From positions 53,731 to 117,730 of the forward strand of contig JAGBBO010000047.1 of assembly GCA_017938435.1 (NCBI GenBank): DNA of 64,000 bases, written 5' to 3'. Below, one piece after another: positions 28,143 through 37,400 of this stretch. This DNA is from Alphaproteobacteria bacterium. GTDB taxonomy: Bacteria; Pseudomonadota; Alphaproteobacteria; Rs-D84; CACZYB01. Every line of letters begins with the position of its first letter. Positions within the stretch are counted from its first letter, which is position 1. Both the position numbers and the translations under genes were made by a program. The notes under the pieces were generated by a model. It was not told the DNA's origin and did no database searches. It saw only the letters and a list, made by a program, of their open reading frames with translations.

Positions 28143-29651
28143 GTGAAAGGGACAAAAGGAATGCAACGGAAAGTTATTTTATTTTTGATGTTCTTATTTG
28201 GCATTTCAAATAATGCATCGTCCCTTGACATGCGTAATTCTGGGGCTTTCTTTAGGGAAGCTTCAGAATTACCAAATGTTGCAACTCTTGCTGATATGGT
28301 ATTTGAAGCCCCTAACGAGGCATTTCTTCCAGAATCTAGTGAAATTATAAGTTATGAAATCGCTTTTGTTGAACCAGATGAAGAAAAAGAGGATTCTGTT
28401 ATTTTGCCAGAAATTACTGTTGCGATGAAAGAGGAAATTGAAACCCCAAAAATTGTTCCCGAAAAAAAAGAAAATATTGTTGCATCACTTCGTTCTGATG
28501 ATTTGGTAACACCTGTTCCTGTAAAATCTCGTTCTTTAAAGAAAGTTGAAAAAAAGAATGATAAATTTGCAAATATAAAAGTTTCCGAGGGAGAAGAGGT
28601 TCTTGTTTCTACATCTGAACCAGCACCTGTGAAAAAAGTAACTAAACTTGAAAAACAAGTTGCAAAGGCTTCAACTCCTACTATTAAAAAGGAATCTATA
28701 AAATCAAAAGAGGCTGATGATTCTAATATAAAACAAAAAAATATTGCAAAGGTTGATGATAACCCATTTGGTGTAATTGTTTCAAAAACAAAAAAGTCAA
28801 ATCTTGCTAAAAAATCAGATGGTATTGAAAATGCAAAGGAAAACCCTTTTGTAAAAGCTTTTTCTGCAATCAAACCAGATACTAAAAAAACTGTAAAATC
28901 TTCAACATTCGCAAAATCTTCAAAAAAGAAAAAGTCATCAACAATCGCATCATCTGAAATTCTTAAAAAAGATTTGCATAAAACATATCTTTCTGGCAAT
29001 CAATATCTTTCTGCTTATGAAGATGAAAACGAAGAGGCTTTAGAAGAAGATGTTGATGCAGAAATAGAAGAAAATGAAGAAGAAAACGAAGAAGAATATC
29101 AAGATGATGCAGGATTCGAAGAACAAGAAGATGTTCAAGATGCCTTAGAAGGTGAGGGTGATGTTGTTCCTTCTATTGAAAAGGTTAATGTAAAGTCTAT
29201 TGAGGAAAAAGTGAAAGATGTTAAAAAATCTGTTGGTGCACCAAGCGGTCCATTAAAGGCTGGAACTCGTGAAGTATTACAGATGAAAATTGATTTCCAA
29301 GATGGAAGTAGTGCTGTTTCCGGAGAAAGTGTTAATTTGATTCGTTCTTTTGCACAAATTGCAACTGAACAACCTACAAATTCTATTGAAATCACTATTC
29401 CAGAAAGTGTTATGAATAATCCTAAAAAGAAGAAATTAACTGCTCGTCGTCTTTCTATTGTAAGTAATATTTTGCGTAATGCTGGTATTTCAGACAGACA
29501 GATTCTTCCTGTTTTAACAAATCGTGATGAAGATTCGTTTGCATTTCGTGTAGTAAGCAATGATGTATATACAAAGTTGCGTGTAAGTAAAGGTACTGAT
29601 ATCTTTGGCGAAGAAGAAAATGTGAAAGAATATAATATTATGAAATGGTAA
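28143..29651 (+). CDS. Exported protein with long charged linker and degenerate OmpA-like C-terminus
   Basis: A GTG start at 28143 is chosen because AAGGAG lies five bases upstream; it gives a signal peptide of about 27 residues ending N-A-S-S. The 502-residue product has a long low-complexity linker rich in Lys, Ser, Glu and Ala (about 75-290), then a very acidic Glu-run region (about 295-325). The last 130 residues resemble an OmpA-like domain (F-Q-D-G-S-S, then A-R-R-L-S-I-V-S-N-I-L-R and N-A-G-I-S), but the usual closing Arg-rich motif is missing. It may be a periplasmic linker or a diverged wall-binding protein. Its last seven bases overlap comF. Confidence 0.55.
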   Translation: MKGTKGMQRKVILFLMFLFGISNNASSLDMRNSGAFFREASELPNVATLADMVFEAPNEAFLPESSEIISYEIAFVEPDEEKEDSVILPEITVAMKEEIETPKIVPEKKENIVASLRSDDLVTPVPVKSRSLKKVEKKNDKFANIKVSEGEEVLVSTSEPAPVKKVTKLEKQVAKASTPTIKKESIKSKEADDSNIKQKNIAKVDDNPFGVIVSKTKKSNLAKKSDGIENAKENPFVKAFSAIKPDTKKTVKSSTFAKSSKKKKSSTIASSEILKKDLHKTYLSGNQYLSAYEDENEEALEEDVDAEIEENEEENEEEYQDDAGFEEQEDVQDALEGEGDVVPSIEKVNVKSIEEKVKDVKKSVGAPSGPLKAGTREVLQMKIDFQDGSSAVSGESVNLIRSFAQIATEQPTNSIEITIPESVMNNPKKKKLTARRLSIVSNILRNAGISDRQILPVLTNRDEDSFAFRVVSNDVYTKLRVSKGTDIFGEEENVKEYNIMKW

Positions 29652-30376
29652 TACTTAAGTATTTATGGGATTCTGTAATAAATTTTATTTTCCCTCAACA
29701 GTGTTGTATTTGTAAAAGCTATCTTTGTATGGATGGTGCTGTATGTGCTAATTGCTTAGCAAAACTTGATTTTATATCTAATCCAAAATGTGAATGTTGT
29801 GGGCTTCCATTTGAATTCAAATGGAAAAATGCAAAACAAAAACTTCTTTGTCCTAATTGTATAAAGAAACCTTATAAATTTGATAAGGCAATTTCTTCGG
29901 TTAAATATAATGAATTTTCAAAGAAAATTATACTTCCACTGAAACATGGGGATAAAACTCAATATGCAAAATTTATTGCCAATATTATGACTATGTCTGG
30001 TCGTGATATTGCGACCGATTCGGATTTTATAATACCGGTTCCAATACATTTGACCCGTATGTTAAAAAGAAAGTATAATCAAGCAAGTCTTATTGCTAAT
30101 CATTTATCAAAGGTATATAAAAAGCCAGTTCTTTATTCAACGCTGATTCGTTCAAAATCCACTCCATCCCAAGGCCATCTTTCCGAACGCGAAAGAAAAC
30201 AAAATGTTTCAGGTGTATTTTCTGTTAAACATTCAGAAAGGATAAAAGGTAAAAATATCTTGCTTATTGATGATGTGTTTACAACCGGAGCAACAGTGAA
30301 TGAATGTGCTAAAATTTTGAAAAAGGCCGGTGCAAATAAGGTTTTTGTTTTAACTTTTGCCAGAGCTATAAAATAG
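29645..30376 (+). CDS. comF: ComF family phosphoribosyltransferase-like protein
   Basis: Homologue of competence protein ComF/GntX, involved in handling incoming DNA in transformable bacteria; enzymatic activity is unproven. A zinc finger with two Cys pairs (C-C-I-C near residue 19 and C-x-x-C-L, then C-x-C-C and C-P-N-C) leads into a phosphoribosyltransferase fold. The PRPP loop is L-L-I-D-D-V-F-T-T-G-A-T near 200-212. Length 243 is normal. It overlaps the preceding gene by seven bases, so translation is probably coupled. Confidence 0.88.
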   Translation: MVILKYLWDSVINFIFPQQCCICKSYLCMDGAVCANCLAKLDFISNPKCECCGLPFEFKWKNAKQKLLCPNCIKKPYKFDKAISSVKYNEFSKKIILPLKHGDKTQYAKFIANIMTMSGRDIATDSDFIIPVPIHLTRMLKRKYNQASLIANHLSKVYKKPVLYSTLIRSKSTPSQGHLSERERKQNVSGVFSVKHSERIKGKNILLIDDVFTTGATVNECAKILKKAGANKVFVLTFARAIK

Positions 30377-30385
30377 ATAATTCTG

Positions 30386-30414
30386 TTGATTCTCGATATA
30401 AAATTTTGTAATAT
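30386..30414 (+). promoter_or_regulatory. Promoter of rseP-bamA
   Basis: TTGATT (30386-30391) and TAATAT (30409-30414) are separated by 17 bases, 30 bases before the rseP start. Confidence 0.65.
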
Positions 30415-30444
30415 AAAAAATATTAAAATTTAGGGAAAATAAAA

Positions 30445-31527
30445 ATGGGAATTTTAACAGGAATTATTGCTTTTATTATACTACTACCTATAATCGTTTT
30501 TGTTCACGAATATGGACATTTTTTATTTGCAAGAATAAATGGTGTTCGTATTGAATCATTTTCAATAGGTTTTGGTCCATCACTTTTTGAATGGAAGGAT
30601 AAACATAATACTGTTTGGAAGATTTCTGCGATTCCATTGGGCGGATATGTTAAAATGCTTGGGCAATCTGATACTCCAGAAAGTGCTAAAGAAAAGGCTG
30701 AAAAAGCAAAAAAATTAACTGCAAAAGAAAAAGCAGAAAGTTTCCAGTTTAAAAAGCGTTATCAAAAGGCATCCATCGTTTTTGCGGGACCATTTTTTAA
30801 TTTTGTTTTTGGATTTATTTTATTTTTTAGTTTGTTTTTCTTTAAGGGAATTCCAAATACGACTTCTATTGTTATGGATGTCGTGAAAGATTCTCCTGCA
30901 TACAGTTCTGGTATTAAAACCGGAGATATATTTGTTTCCATTAACGGGACTTTGGTTGAAAATCCAAGGAGTATTGGAAAAATTATAAAATCTTCTAATG
31001 GCAAAAAATTGGATATAGTTGTTAATCGTTCAGGTAAAAATATAGATATTTCAGTTATTCCAGAACAAAAAAACGATTCTTATTTTTTGGGTGTAAGTTA
31101 TGCCTCTAAATTTGAAAATTATAAAAAAATTGGTTTTGTTAAATCAATACAGGAGTCTTACTCTTCCATTAAAAATATTGTTGTTGATACGGTAAAATCT
31201 TTGGGTGAAATTTTAATTGGCTCCCGTTCATCAAAGGAACTTGGGGGAATGATTTCCATCGCAAAAGTTAGTGGAGAAGCTTTATCTTCTGGCTTCTATT
31301 CGTTCCTATATTTAATGTCATTTATTTCAGTTAGTCTTGGACTTTTTAATTTATTTCCGATTCCTGTTCTTGATGGTGGATATTTATTTATATATATGAT
31401 AGAAGGTATTATCAGAAGGGAAATTCCTGAAAAAATAAAGGAAATAATATTTTCAATTGGTTTTATGTTTATTATTTTCTTACTTCTTCTTTCTAATTTT
31501 AATGATATTTTAAGGATTGTAAAATAA
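30445..31527 (+). CDS. rseP: Site-2 intramembrane protease RseP
   Basis: Zinc metalloprotease that cleaves transmembrane anti-sigma factors or signal peptides. The active site H-E-Y-G-H is at residues 21-25 in the first membrane helix. One PDZ domain covers about 140-210, shorter than the two in enteric RseP but usual for many alphaproteobacteria. The second metal-binding segment F-P-I-P-V-L-D-G-G lies near 306-314. Length 360 is normal. bamA overlaps its stop codon by one base, the conserved envelope-biogenesis order. Confidence 0.93.
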   Translation: MGILTGIIAFIILLPIIVFVHEYGHFLFARINGVRIESFSIGFGPSLFEWKDKHNTVWKISAIPLGGYVKMLGQSDTPESAKEKAEKAKKLTAKEKAESFQFKKRYQKASIVFAGPFFNFVFGFILFFSLFFFKGIPNTTSIVMDVVKDSPAYSSGIKTGDIFVSINGTLVENPRSIGKIIKSSNGKKLDIVVNRSGKNIDISVIPEQKNDSYFLGVSYASKFENYKKIGFVKSIQESYSSIKNIVVDTVKSLGEILIGSRSSKELGGMISIAKVSGEALSSGFYSFLYLMSFISVSLGLFNLFPIPVLDGGYLFIYMIEGIIRREIPEKIKEIIFSIGFMFIIFLLLLSNFNDILRIVK

Positions 31528-33791
31528 TGAAAAAATTTTTTATTCTTTTTTGTTTTTTAATTTTGTCTTTACCATCAAAATCCCAGGTAAAAGACATTAA
31601 AGTTTTTGGTGTAAAGCGTATCAGTCCTGATATGGTAAAAAATGTTATAAATTTAAAAGAAGACGAAAAAATAACTGATAAAAAATTAAATGATATAGTC
31701 CGTAAACTTTATAATACTGGCTATTTTAGTGATGTAAAATTATCAGAAAAAAATAATATATTAGAAATCACTGTTGCCGAAAATCCAACAGTTAATGCCG
31801 TATCATTTGAGGGATATTCAGATTTAAAACTTGATGATATAAAAAAGGATGTTAAAACAAGACCTCATTCTATTTACAATCCAGCACAAATAAAATCCGA
31901 TGTGGAAACGATAAAAAATCTTTATAAACGACTTGGTAATTTCAAAGCAGTTGTAGATGCAAAAATCATCGAACGCGACAATAATCAATACGATGTCGTT
32001 TTTGAAATAACCGAAGGCAAAAAGGCTTATATAAAGGATATTACATTCAATGGTAATGAAAGTTTTTCACCTAATGAGTTGCAAGAAGTTATTTTAAGTA
32101 AAGAGTATTCCTGGTGGAAACTTTTGGAAATGTATGATACCTATGATGAAGATAGATTGTTATACGATTCTGAACTTTTAAAGAATTTTTATAATTTGCA
32201 CGGTTTTTTGGATTTTCGTGTTGAATCTCAATCTGCAAAAATGGATTTAAGCGAAAGTAATTTTTATGTAGTATTTAATTTAAACGAAGGAAAAAGGTAT
32301 AAAGTTGGGGATATATCAATTTCATCAGAAATTCCAGATTTAGATACTGATACATTGAACGATAAAATCTTACTTAAACAAAGTAGATTTTATGATGACA
32401 ATCTTGCAAATAAAAGTATTGTAGATATTGCTAAAAAAATGGGCGAAAATGGTTTTGCTTTTATAGATGTCGATATTGAAAAAAAGCCAAATCCAGAAAC
32501 CGGAATTGTCGATATTGTATTTAAAATTAAAAATTCAAGACGTGCATTTATAAATAAAATTGATATCAAAAATAACACAAGAACTTATGATAAAGTTATC
32601 AGAAGAAATCTTAATTTTGATGAGCAAGATATTTATAATTCTGCGCGTTTAAAATCTTCGGAACAAAAACTTTATGAAACAGGATTTTTTGAATCTGTTA
32701 AAATTTCGCCAAAGCCTGTTTTTGGTGTTCCTGATAAAGTAAATATTGATGTTAATGTTGCGGAAAAATCAACCGGAGAACTTTCTCTTGGTGCTGGTTG
32801 GTCAAGTCTTAACAAGGGATTTTTGGAATTTGGAATTAAGGAAAATAATTTTATGGGAAAAGGGCAAACTTTGGGCTTTACTTCTACATTTTCTGGCACC
32901 CAAAATAATTTCAGCCTTTCCTTTGTCGAACCATATTTGTTTGATAGAGATTTGATGGGTGGTATTGATGCATACTACAGCCAATATAAATATTCTTCAA
33001 CCTATGGTTATGATATAGATACAATAGGGCTAGCATTTAAACTTGGTTGGAATTATAACGATCATCTATCTCAACGATTCCGTCTTTCTGGTAAAAATGA
33101 AAAAATGACCAATATTTCAGATAGCCTTTCTTCACAACTTTTGGAGGGAGTTGGTGATTATAATGTCTTTAAACTTGGGCAAACAATAACTTATCGTGAT
33201 CAAACAATCGATTTCGTTAATGATACAAGACAGGGATATATTGTTTCATATTCGACAGATTATGCAGGATTTGGCGGGGATAAATATTTTATAAAAAATG
33301 ATATTTCTGCAAAACAAACATTTTCTTTCTGGGATAATGTGTGGCAGTTGGGTATTTCGTTTTATGCAGGAAAGATACATTCATTGGATGGCACAACTCT
33401 TTCTCGAAGTGATAGATATCTTCTTGGTGGTGATAGTCTTCGTGGTTTTGAATATGGTGGTATTGGTGCTCGAAGTGCTACTAACACAAATTATGCGTAT
33501 GGTGGAAATTGGGAAGTAAATGGAACATTCCAATTTAATTTTCCAATAGGAATTCCTAAAAAATATAAAATTTCTGGTTATATTTTCTATGATTGGGGAA
33601 AACTTGGGCGTCCTGTTTTAGCTGATTATTCAAATGTTCTTTATAGTGGTAAAGTAAGAACTTCTGTTGGATATGGTATTTCATGGAATTCGCCAATCGG
33701 TGCTATAAATGTATCATGGGCATATCCGCTTAGTTACGAAGAATATGATAAACGCCAACGTTTCCGTTTTTCAATCGGAACTGGATTTTAA
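31527..33791 (+). CDS. bamA: Outer membrane protein assembly factor BamA
   Basis: Core of the BAM complex that inserts beta-barrel proteins into the outer membrane. A signal peptide (about 1-20) precedes five POTRA domains (about 21-420) and a C-terminal 16-strand barrel. The conserved loop-6 motif is visible as S-L-R-G-F-E near 650 and the protein ends in an aromatic-terminated strand (G-T-G-F). Length 754 is normal. It follows rseP with a one-base overlap; skp comes next with its own promoter. Confidence 0.95.
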   Translation: MKKFFILFCFLILSLPSKSQVKDIKVFGVKRISPDMVKNVINLKEDEKITDKKLNDIVRKLYNTGYFSDVKLSEKNNILEITVAENPTVNAVSFEGYSDLKLDDIKKDVKTRPHSIYNPAQIKSDVETIKNLYKRLGNFKAVVDAKIIERDNNQYDVVFEITEGKKAYIKDITFNGNESFSPNELQEVILSKEYSWWKLLEMYDTYDEDRLLYDSELLKNFYNLHGFLDFRVESQSAKMDLSESNFYVVFNLNEGKRYKVGDISISSEIPDLDTDTLNDKILLKQSRFYDDNLANKSIVDIAKKMGENGFAFIDVDIEKKPNPETGIVDIVFKIKNSRRAFINKIDIKNNTRTYDKVIRRNLNFDEQDIYNSARLKSSEQKLYETGFFESVKISPKPVFGVPDKVNIDVNVAEKSTGELSLGAGWSSLNKGFLEFGIKENNFMGKGQTLGFTSTFSGTQNNFSLSFVEPYLFDRDLMGGIDAYYSQYKYSSTYGYDIDTIGLAFKLGWNYNDHLSQRFRLSGKNEKMTNISDSLSSQLLEGVGDYNVFKLGQTITYRDQTIDFVNDTRQGYIVSYSTDYAGFGGDKYFIKNDISAKQTFSFWDNVWQLGISFYAGKIHSLDGTTLSRSDRYLLGGDSLRGFEYGGIGARSATNTNYAYGGNWEVNGTFQFNFPIGIPKKYKISGYIFYDWGKLGRPVLADYSNVLYSGKVRTSVGYGISWNSPIGAINVSWAYPLSYEEYDKRQRFRFSIGTGF

Positions 33792-33797
33792 TACCTA

Positions 33798-33825
33798 TTG
33801 ATTATTTGATAAAAAGGAATATAAT
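33798..33825 (+). promoter_or_regulatory. Promoter of skp
   Basis: TTGATT (33798-33803) and a perfect TATAAT (33820-33825) are 16 bases apart, right after bamA. Confidence 0.65.
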
Positions 33826-33858
33826 GGGCTTAATTTAAAAATAAATAAGGAGAAAAAA

Positions 33859-34395
33859 ATGAAAAAAATATTACTTGCTTCAATTTTATCAACAATGTTT
33901 TTTGTGTCTTCTGCTAATGCAAAGGATGGAATGAATATTGGTATTGCTGATGTTATGAAAATTAACAAAGATGCCAAAGTTATGATTTCTTTAAACAAGC
34001 AAAAGGATGCTAAACTTGCTTCTATTCAAACAGAAGTAAATGCAAAGCGTAAAGAATTTGAAAAAAAAGAAGAAGAACTTAAAAATAAACAAGCTCTTAT
34101 GGCAAAGGATGCTTTTGTAAAAGAAATTCAAACTTTCCAAGCAGATGTTTTAAAGTATGATAAATCTACAGAACAAAAGGTTGCATCTGTGGAAAAGGGA
34201 TATGTTGAGGCATTGAAAAATCTTCAAAAAAATTATCTTGATAGAATTATCAAAAAAGTTGGACAAGAAAAGGGATTTGATTTAATAATCAATGCTCAAA
34301 CTGCGATTGCAATCACAAGTGGTTTGGATATCACAGATGATATCATCGAAGCACTAGATGATGAAATTAAAGAGATTGAATTAAAAACAAAATAA
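33859..34395 (+). CDS. skp: Periplasmic chaperone Skp/OmpH
   Basis: Chaperone that carries unfolded outer-membrane proteins to BAM. A clear signal peptide ends S-S-A-N-A-K near residue 21. The mature part has a long helical coiled-coil (about 55-130) rich in Lys and Glu and ends with the typical F-D-L-I-I-N-A-Q strand near 138-145. Length 178 is normal. GGAGAA precedes the start. Position between bamA and lpxD matches the conserved order, apart from one inserted lipoprotein gene. Confidence 0.9.
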   Translation: MKKILLASILSTMFFVSSANAKDGMNIGIADVMKINKDAKVMISLNKQKDAKLASIQTEVNAKRKEFEKKEEELKNKQALMAKDAFVKEIQTFQADVLKYDKSTEQKVASVEKGYVEALKNLQKNYLDRIIKKVGQEKGFDLIINAQTAIAITSGLDITDDIIEALDDEIKEIELKTK

Positions 34396-34413
34396 TCCCT
34401 ATAAATTATTTAC

Positions 34414-34462
34414 TTGAGTCCCCATTGATTTTTTGTTATAATAAAGAAAAACTGTGGGGACT
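34414..34462 (+). promoter_or_regulatory. Promoter nested in an inverted repeat that covers a ribosome site
   Basis: TTGAGT (34414-34419) and TATAAT (34437-34442) are 17 bases apart. AGTCCCCA at 34417-34424 is perfectly complementary to TGGGGACT at 34455-34462, followed by TTTT. The second arm contains the GGGGA ribosome site of the next gene. RNA reading through from skp would form the hairpin; RNA from this promoter lacks the first arm. Confidence 0.55.
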
Positions 34463-34468
34463 TTTAAT

Positions 34469-35380
34469 ATGAGAATATATAAAAATATAGTTATTTTATT
34501 TTTAGCATTATTTTTCTCATCTTGCACGACAAGTAAAGAAAATACCGCTTCTCAAGATAATCGCATTCAGGTTATACTTGATTCTATTCAAACCGAAAAT
34601 TATAATGAAAATATAGTTTCTTCGGATAAACAACCAGTTGTGAATATAGATGAAAATGAAATATCTGATTTTGATAATAATGAAATAGAAGTTAAAGTTG
34701 GTAAAGAAGAAACTTTGCGTGAGGCTGTAAAAAATTCAGTTGATAGAAATAATACAACTGGACTTCCTATGTATCAAGAGGCAAATCGTCAGATTAAAAA
34801 GATTGAACGCAAAAAAATTTTGATTAAACCTTTAACTGATTTAAGGACGGAACCTCATAATCTAACTGACAAAGAAATAAGTGACTTTATTGAAAATGTG
34901 AAAAATAATAATGAAATAGATGAGGGTAAAACTTATTCTTCAAAAGAAATGAATACTCTTATTGAAAATTACAAAAATATATTGAAAACATCTCAGGCTT
35001 GTTGTGTTTCCAATATGACTGAAAATTTCAAAATACACAATTTGACCCAAGATCAAATATTTGATATTTTAAGAGAAGATGCCCAGGATTTACAAATTCA
35101 GGATAAATGCTTAATTATTTCCGAAGATGATATTTTTAATTCTTTTGATGGTGGAAATGTTTCCGATATGGTTGTAAAGGCAAGAAATATCTGCATTTGT
35201 AATAACAAGGAATTTTTAAGGAAAAATGTAAATAACTTCTATCGTATTTATAATAAAGACGAAGGATTTTATAAAACTCCATTATTTTATAAGTATAAAG
35301 ATAGATATGGTAGAGTTGTTATCGATGATGTAAATCAGTCTATTATAAATATGGCATTGACTCTTGAATCTTGTCCATAA
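34469..35380 (+). CDS. Lipoprotein of unknown function, about 303 aa
   Basis: The ATG at 34469 is preferred over a GTG at 34454 because GGGGA lies eight bases before it and the product then has a standard lipoprotein signal with lipobox F-S-S-C (Cys near residue 19). The mature protein is hydrophilic, Asn/Glu/Asp-rich, with five or more Cys (among them C-C-V-S and C-I-C-N phrases in the second half). No family recognised. It sits between skp and lpxD, where no gene is usual. The reading frame may have lost a C-terminal tail by frameshift (see 35376-35456). Confidence 0.65.
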   Translation: MRIYKNIVILFLALFFSSCTTSKENTASQDNRIQVILDSIQTENYNENIVSSDKQPVVNIDENEISDFDNNEIEVKVGKEETLREAVKNSVDRNNTTGLPMYQEANRQIKKIERKKILIKPLTDLRTEPHNLTDKEISDFIENVKNNNEIDEGKTYSSKEMNTLIENYKNILKTSQACCVSNMTENFKIHNLTQDQIFDILREDAQDLQIQDKCLIISEDDIFNSFDGGNVSDMVVKARNICICNNKEFLRKNVNNFYRIYNKDEGFYKTPLFYKYKDRYGRVVIDDVNQSIINMALTLESCP

Positions 35381-35456
35381 AGATATTTTATTAACAGATG
35401 CCGAACAAACTCAACTTAATGCAATAATCAATGAATTTGCACTTAATTCAAAATAG
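35376..35456 (+). other. Possible frameshifted C-terminal extension of the preceding lipoprotein
   Basis: Immediately after the stop at 35378-35380 the +1 frame reads about 26 codons with clear coding character (for example L-L-T-D-A-E-Q-T-Q-L-N-A-I) and stops at TAG in the terminator stem. It has no start codon of its own. A single-base change at 35375 would join it to the lipoprotein. Sequencing error, natural frameshift or chance are all possible. Confidence 0.4.
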
Positions 35457-35485
35457 GTCTTGTAAAAGGGCCTATTTTTTTTTAT
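35451..35485 (+). terminator. Intrinsic terminator before lpxD
   Basis: AAATAGG (35451-35457) pairs with CCTATTT (35471-35477), followed by a run of more than eight T. Confidence 0.82.
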
Positions 35486-35514
35486 AATTAAGAAAAAACA
35501 AAAAGGAAAATATT

Positions 35515-36570
35515 ATGGAAAGATTTTATAATATAACACATTCAATTACTCTTGGTGAAATTGCAAAGTTAACTGGTGCTAAAATTGAGGAAAAATATTC
35601 ATCTATTGAAATAACAAATCTTGGATCATTGGAAAAATCTGATAAAAACAGTATGATTTTTTTATCACTTGGTAATGCAGTAAGTTCTGCACTTGATAAA
35701 TCTGCGGAATACAAGGAAAAATTAAAACATATAACCGCTGCTGCTTGCTTTATCTCAGAAAAGGATTTAGCGTTTTTACCAGATGGTATAATTCCTGCAA
35801 TAACAAATGATCCAAAACTTGCCTTTATAAATCTTACATATAAATTTTACGAAGATAAAAATACAATAAACACAGGTATTTCGGATATGGCATTTATTAC
35901 TCCATCCGTAAAATTTAAAAACAAAGCCTCTGTCCATATTGGACCTTTTGCTGTGATAGAAGAGGGTGTGGAAATAGGTGAAAATTGTTATATTGGTTCC
36001 GGTGCAAAAATTAAAACTGGTGTTATCCTTGGTGATAATTGCAGAATAAAAGAAAATGCAGTAGTAAGCCATGCTATTCTTGGAAATAATGTAAATATTG
36101 GCGAACAAAGTGTTATTGGTGGTAATGGTTTTGGTTGGCACAGTGGTGCATTTGGGCATATTTGGGTTCCTCAACTTGGTCGTGTTATTTTAGAAGACAA
36201 TGTCGATGTTGGTATCAATAGTGCAATAGATCGTGGAGCAATAGGTGATACAATTATTGGTAGTGGCACAAAAATTGATAACCTTGTTCAAATAGGTCAT
36301 AATGTAAAAACAGGTAAAAATTGTATTTTTGCTGGTATGTGTGGAGTTGCTGGTTCTACTACAATCGGTAATTGGGTTTTGGTTGGTGCTGGTGCCGGAA
36401 TTTCAGGTCACCTTACAATAGGTGATGGTGTCGAAATAGGAGCAAGAGGTGGTGTTATTCAAAGTCTTCCTGCTGGTTCAAAGGTAAGTGGTTACCCTGC
36501 AATGCCAGTTGGTGATTTCTTAAAGCAAACTGCACTTCTTCGCCGTATGCTTAAGAAAAAGAAAGTGTAA
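35515..36570 (+). CDS. lpxD: UDP-3-O-acylglucosamine N-acyltransferase LpxD
   Basis: Adds the second acyl chain in lipid A synthesis, using acyl-ACP. An N-terminal uridine-binding domain (about 1-105) is followed by a left-handed beta-helix made of hexapeptide repeats (about 110-300), with G-N-G-F-G-W-H near 201-208 and the catalytic His in Q-I-G-H-N near 261. Length 351 is normal. AAAGGAAA precedes the start. fabZ is next, the conserved order; it has a terminator upstream and so its own transcription start. Confidence 0.94.
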   Translation: MERFYNITHSITLGEIAKLTGAKIEEKYSSIEITNLGSLEKSDKNSMIFLSLGNAVSSALDKSAEYKEKLKHITAAACFISEKDLAFLPDGIIPAITNDPKLAFINLTYKFYEDKNTINTGISDMAFITPSVKFKNKASVHIGPFAVIEEGVEIGENCYIGSGAKIKTGVILGDNCRIKENAVVSHAILGNNVNIGEQSVIGGNGFGWHSGAFGHIWVPQLGRVILEDNVDVGINSAIDRGAIGDTIIGSGTKIDNLVQIGHNVKTGKNCIFAGMCGVAGSTTIGNWVLVGAGAGISGHLTIGDGVEIGARGGVIQSLPAGSKVSGYPAMPVGDFLKQTALLRRMLKKKKV

Positions 36571-36671
36571 AACATAAAAATATTTATAAAAAGAGTATAA
36601 TCCTGTAAAAAGGACTTGCCTTTTATTTCCCAAGGGAATATTATATCACAAACAAAAATTAAGAGGTTATT

Positions 36672-37127
36672 ATGGAAAACAAAGTAATGTATATTGATGA
36701 GATTAAACAAATCCTTCCTCATCGTTATCCATTTTTAATGGTTGATAGGGTAATTGATATTATTCCAGGAGAGGCTGGTACAGGAATAAAAAATGTTACT
36801 GCGAACGAAGAATTTTTTAATGGACATTTCCCAACAACACCAACAATGCCTGGTGTTTTGATGTTAGAGGCAATGTGCCAAACTGCTGTTTTAGTTGGAT
36901 CTACCGCTGATTCTGATGATAAAAAGGGACAAATAGTTCTTTTAACTGGAATTGATAATGCAAAATTTAAAAATCGTGTTATTCCAGGTGATCAACTTCA
37001 TATCAAAGTGAAAAAAGTTGCAGAACGTGGTCCATTCGAAAAATGGCAAGCCGAAGTTTATGTCGATGAAAAACTTTGTGTTTCGGCATTGTTAAGTGCG
37101 ATGAAAACCGGTAAAAAAAGTATTTAA
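36672..37127 (+). CDS. fabZ: 3-hydroxyacyl-ACP dehydratase FabZ
   Basis: Hot-dog-fold dehydratase of fatty acid synthesis, sharing hydroxymyristoyl-ACP with lipid A synthesis. The L-P-H-R-Y-P-F segment is at 15-21 and the active-site His and Glu are H52 in G-H-F-P and E66 in L-M-L-E-A-M. Length 151 is normal. AGAGG lies six bases before the ATG. A TATAAT-like box lies in the 100-base gap after lpxD. The lpxA gene that usually follows is missing and a terminator closes the unit. Confidence 0.95.
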   Translation: MENKVMYIDEIKQILPHRYPFLMVDRVIDIIPGEAGTGIKNVTANEEFFNGHFPTTPTMPGVLMLEAMCQTAVLVGSTADSDDKKGQIVLLTGIDNAKFKNRVIPGDQLHIKVKKVAERGPFEKWQAEVYVDEKLCVSALLSAMKTGKKSI

Positions 37128-37146
37128 TTTTTTACAACAAATTTTC

Positions 37147-37174
37147 AAAACCTCCCACATTAAGGAGGTTTTTT
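37147..37174 (+). terminator. Intrinsic terminator after fabZ
   Basis: AAAACCTCC (37147-37155) pairs perfectly with GGAGGTTTT (37164-37172), loop of eight bases, T run follows. Confidence 0.9.
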
Positions 37175-37400
37175 CTGTAAAATAATTTAAAAGATTCACC
37201 TTTTTTAATATAATCAATAGATTCAGGTGTCAATTTGTAATTAGCTTTATATTGAGGATTATTAATTCACCACAACCTTTAAGCCCTGTCTTTGAGTAAA
37301 TATCAAGGTTATAAAAAGTCATACTTCTTGAAATTTGTCTTTTTCCTTCAGTTTGAACTTGTAAAAAATCTTTACAAGTTGAATCTTTAGACAATTCCTC
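37175..37400 (-). pseudogene. Decayed minus-strand gene fragment
   Basis: Not an intact gene, but the minus strand has two successive stretches of plausible protein. One frame (about 37400 to 37265) contains Q-V-Q-T-E-G-K-R-Q-I-S-R-S-M and Y-S-K-T-G-L-K-G-C-G-E-L; after a shift near 37262 another frame continues with N-P-Q-Y-K-A-N-Y-K-L-T-P-E and Y-I-K-K-G-E-S-F-K-L-F-Y. No start codon with a ribosome site remains and the end runs into the fabZ terminator. I read it as a frameshifted remnant; the parent family is unknown. Confidence 0.45.
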
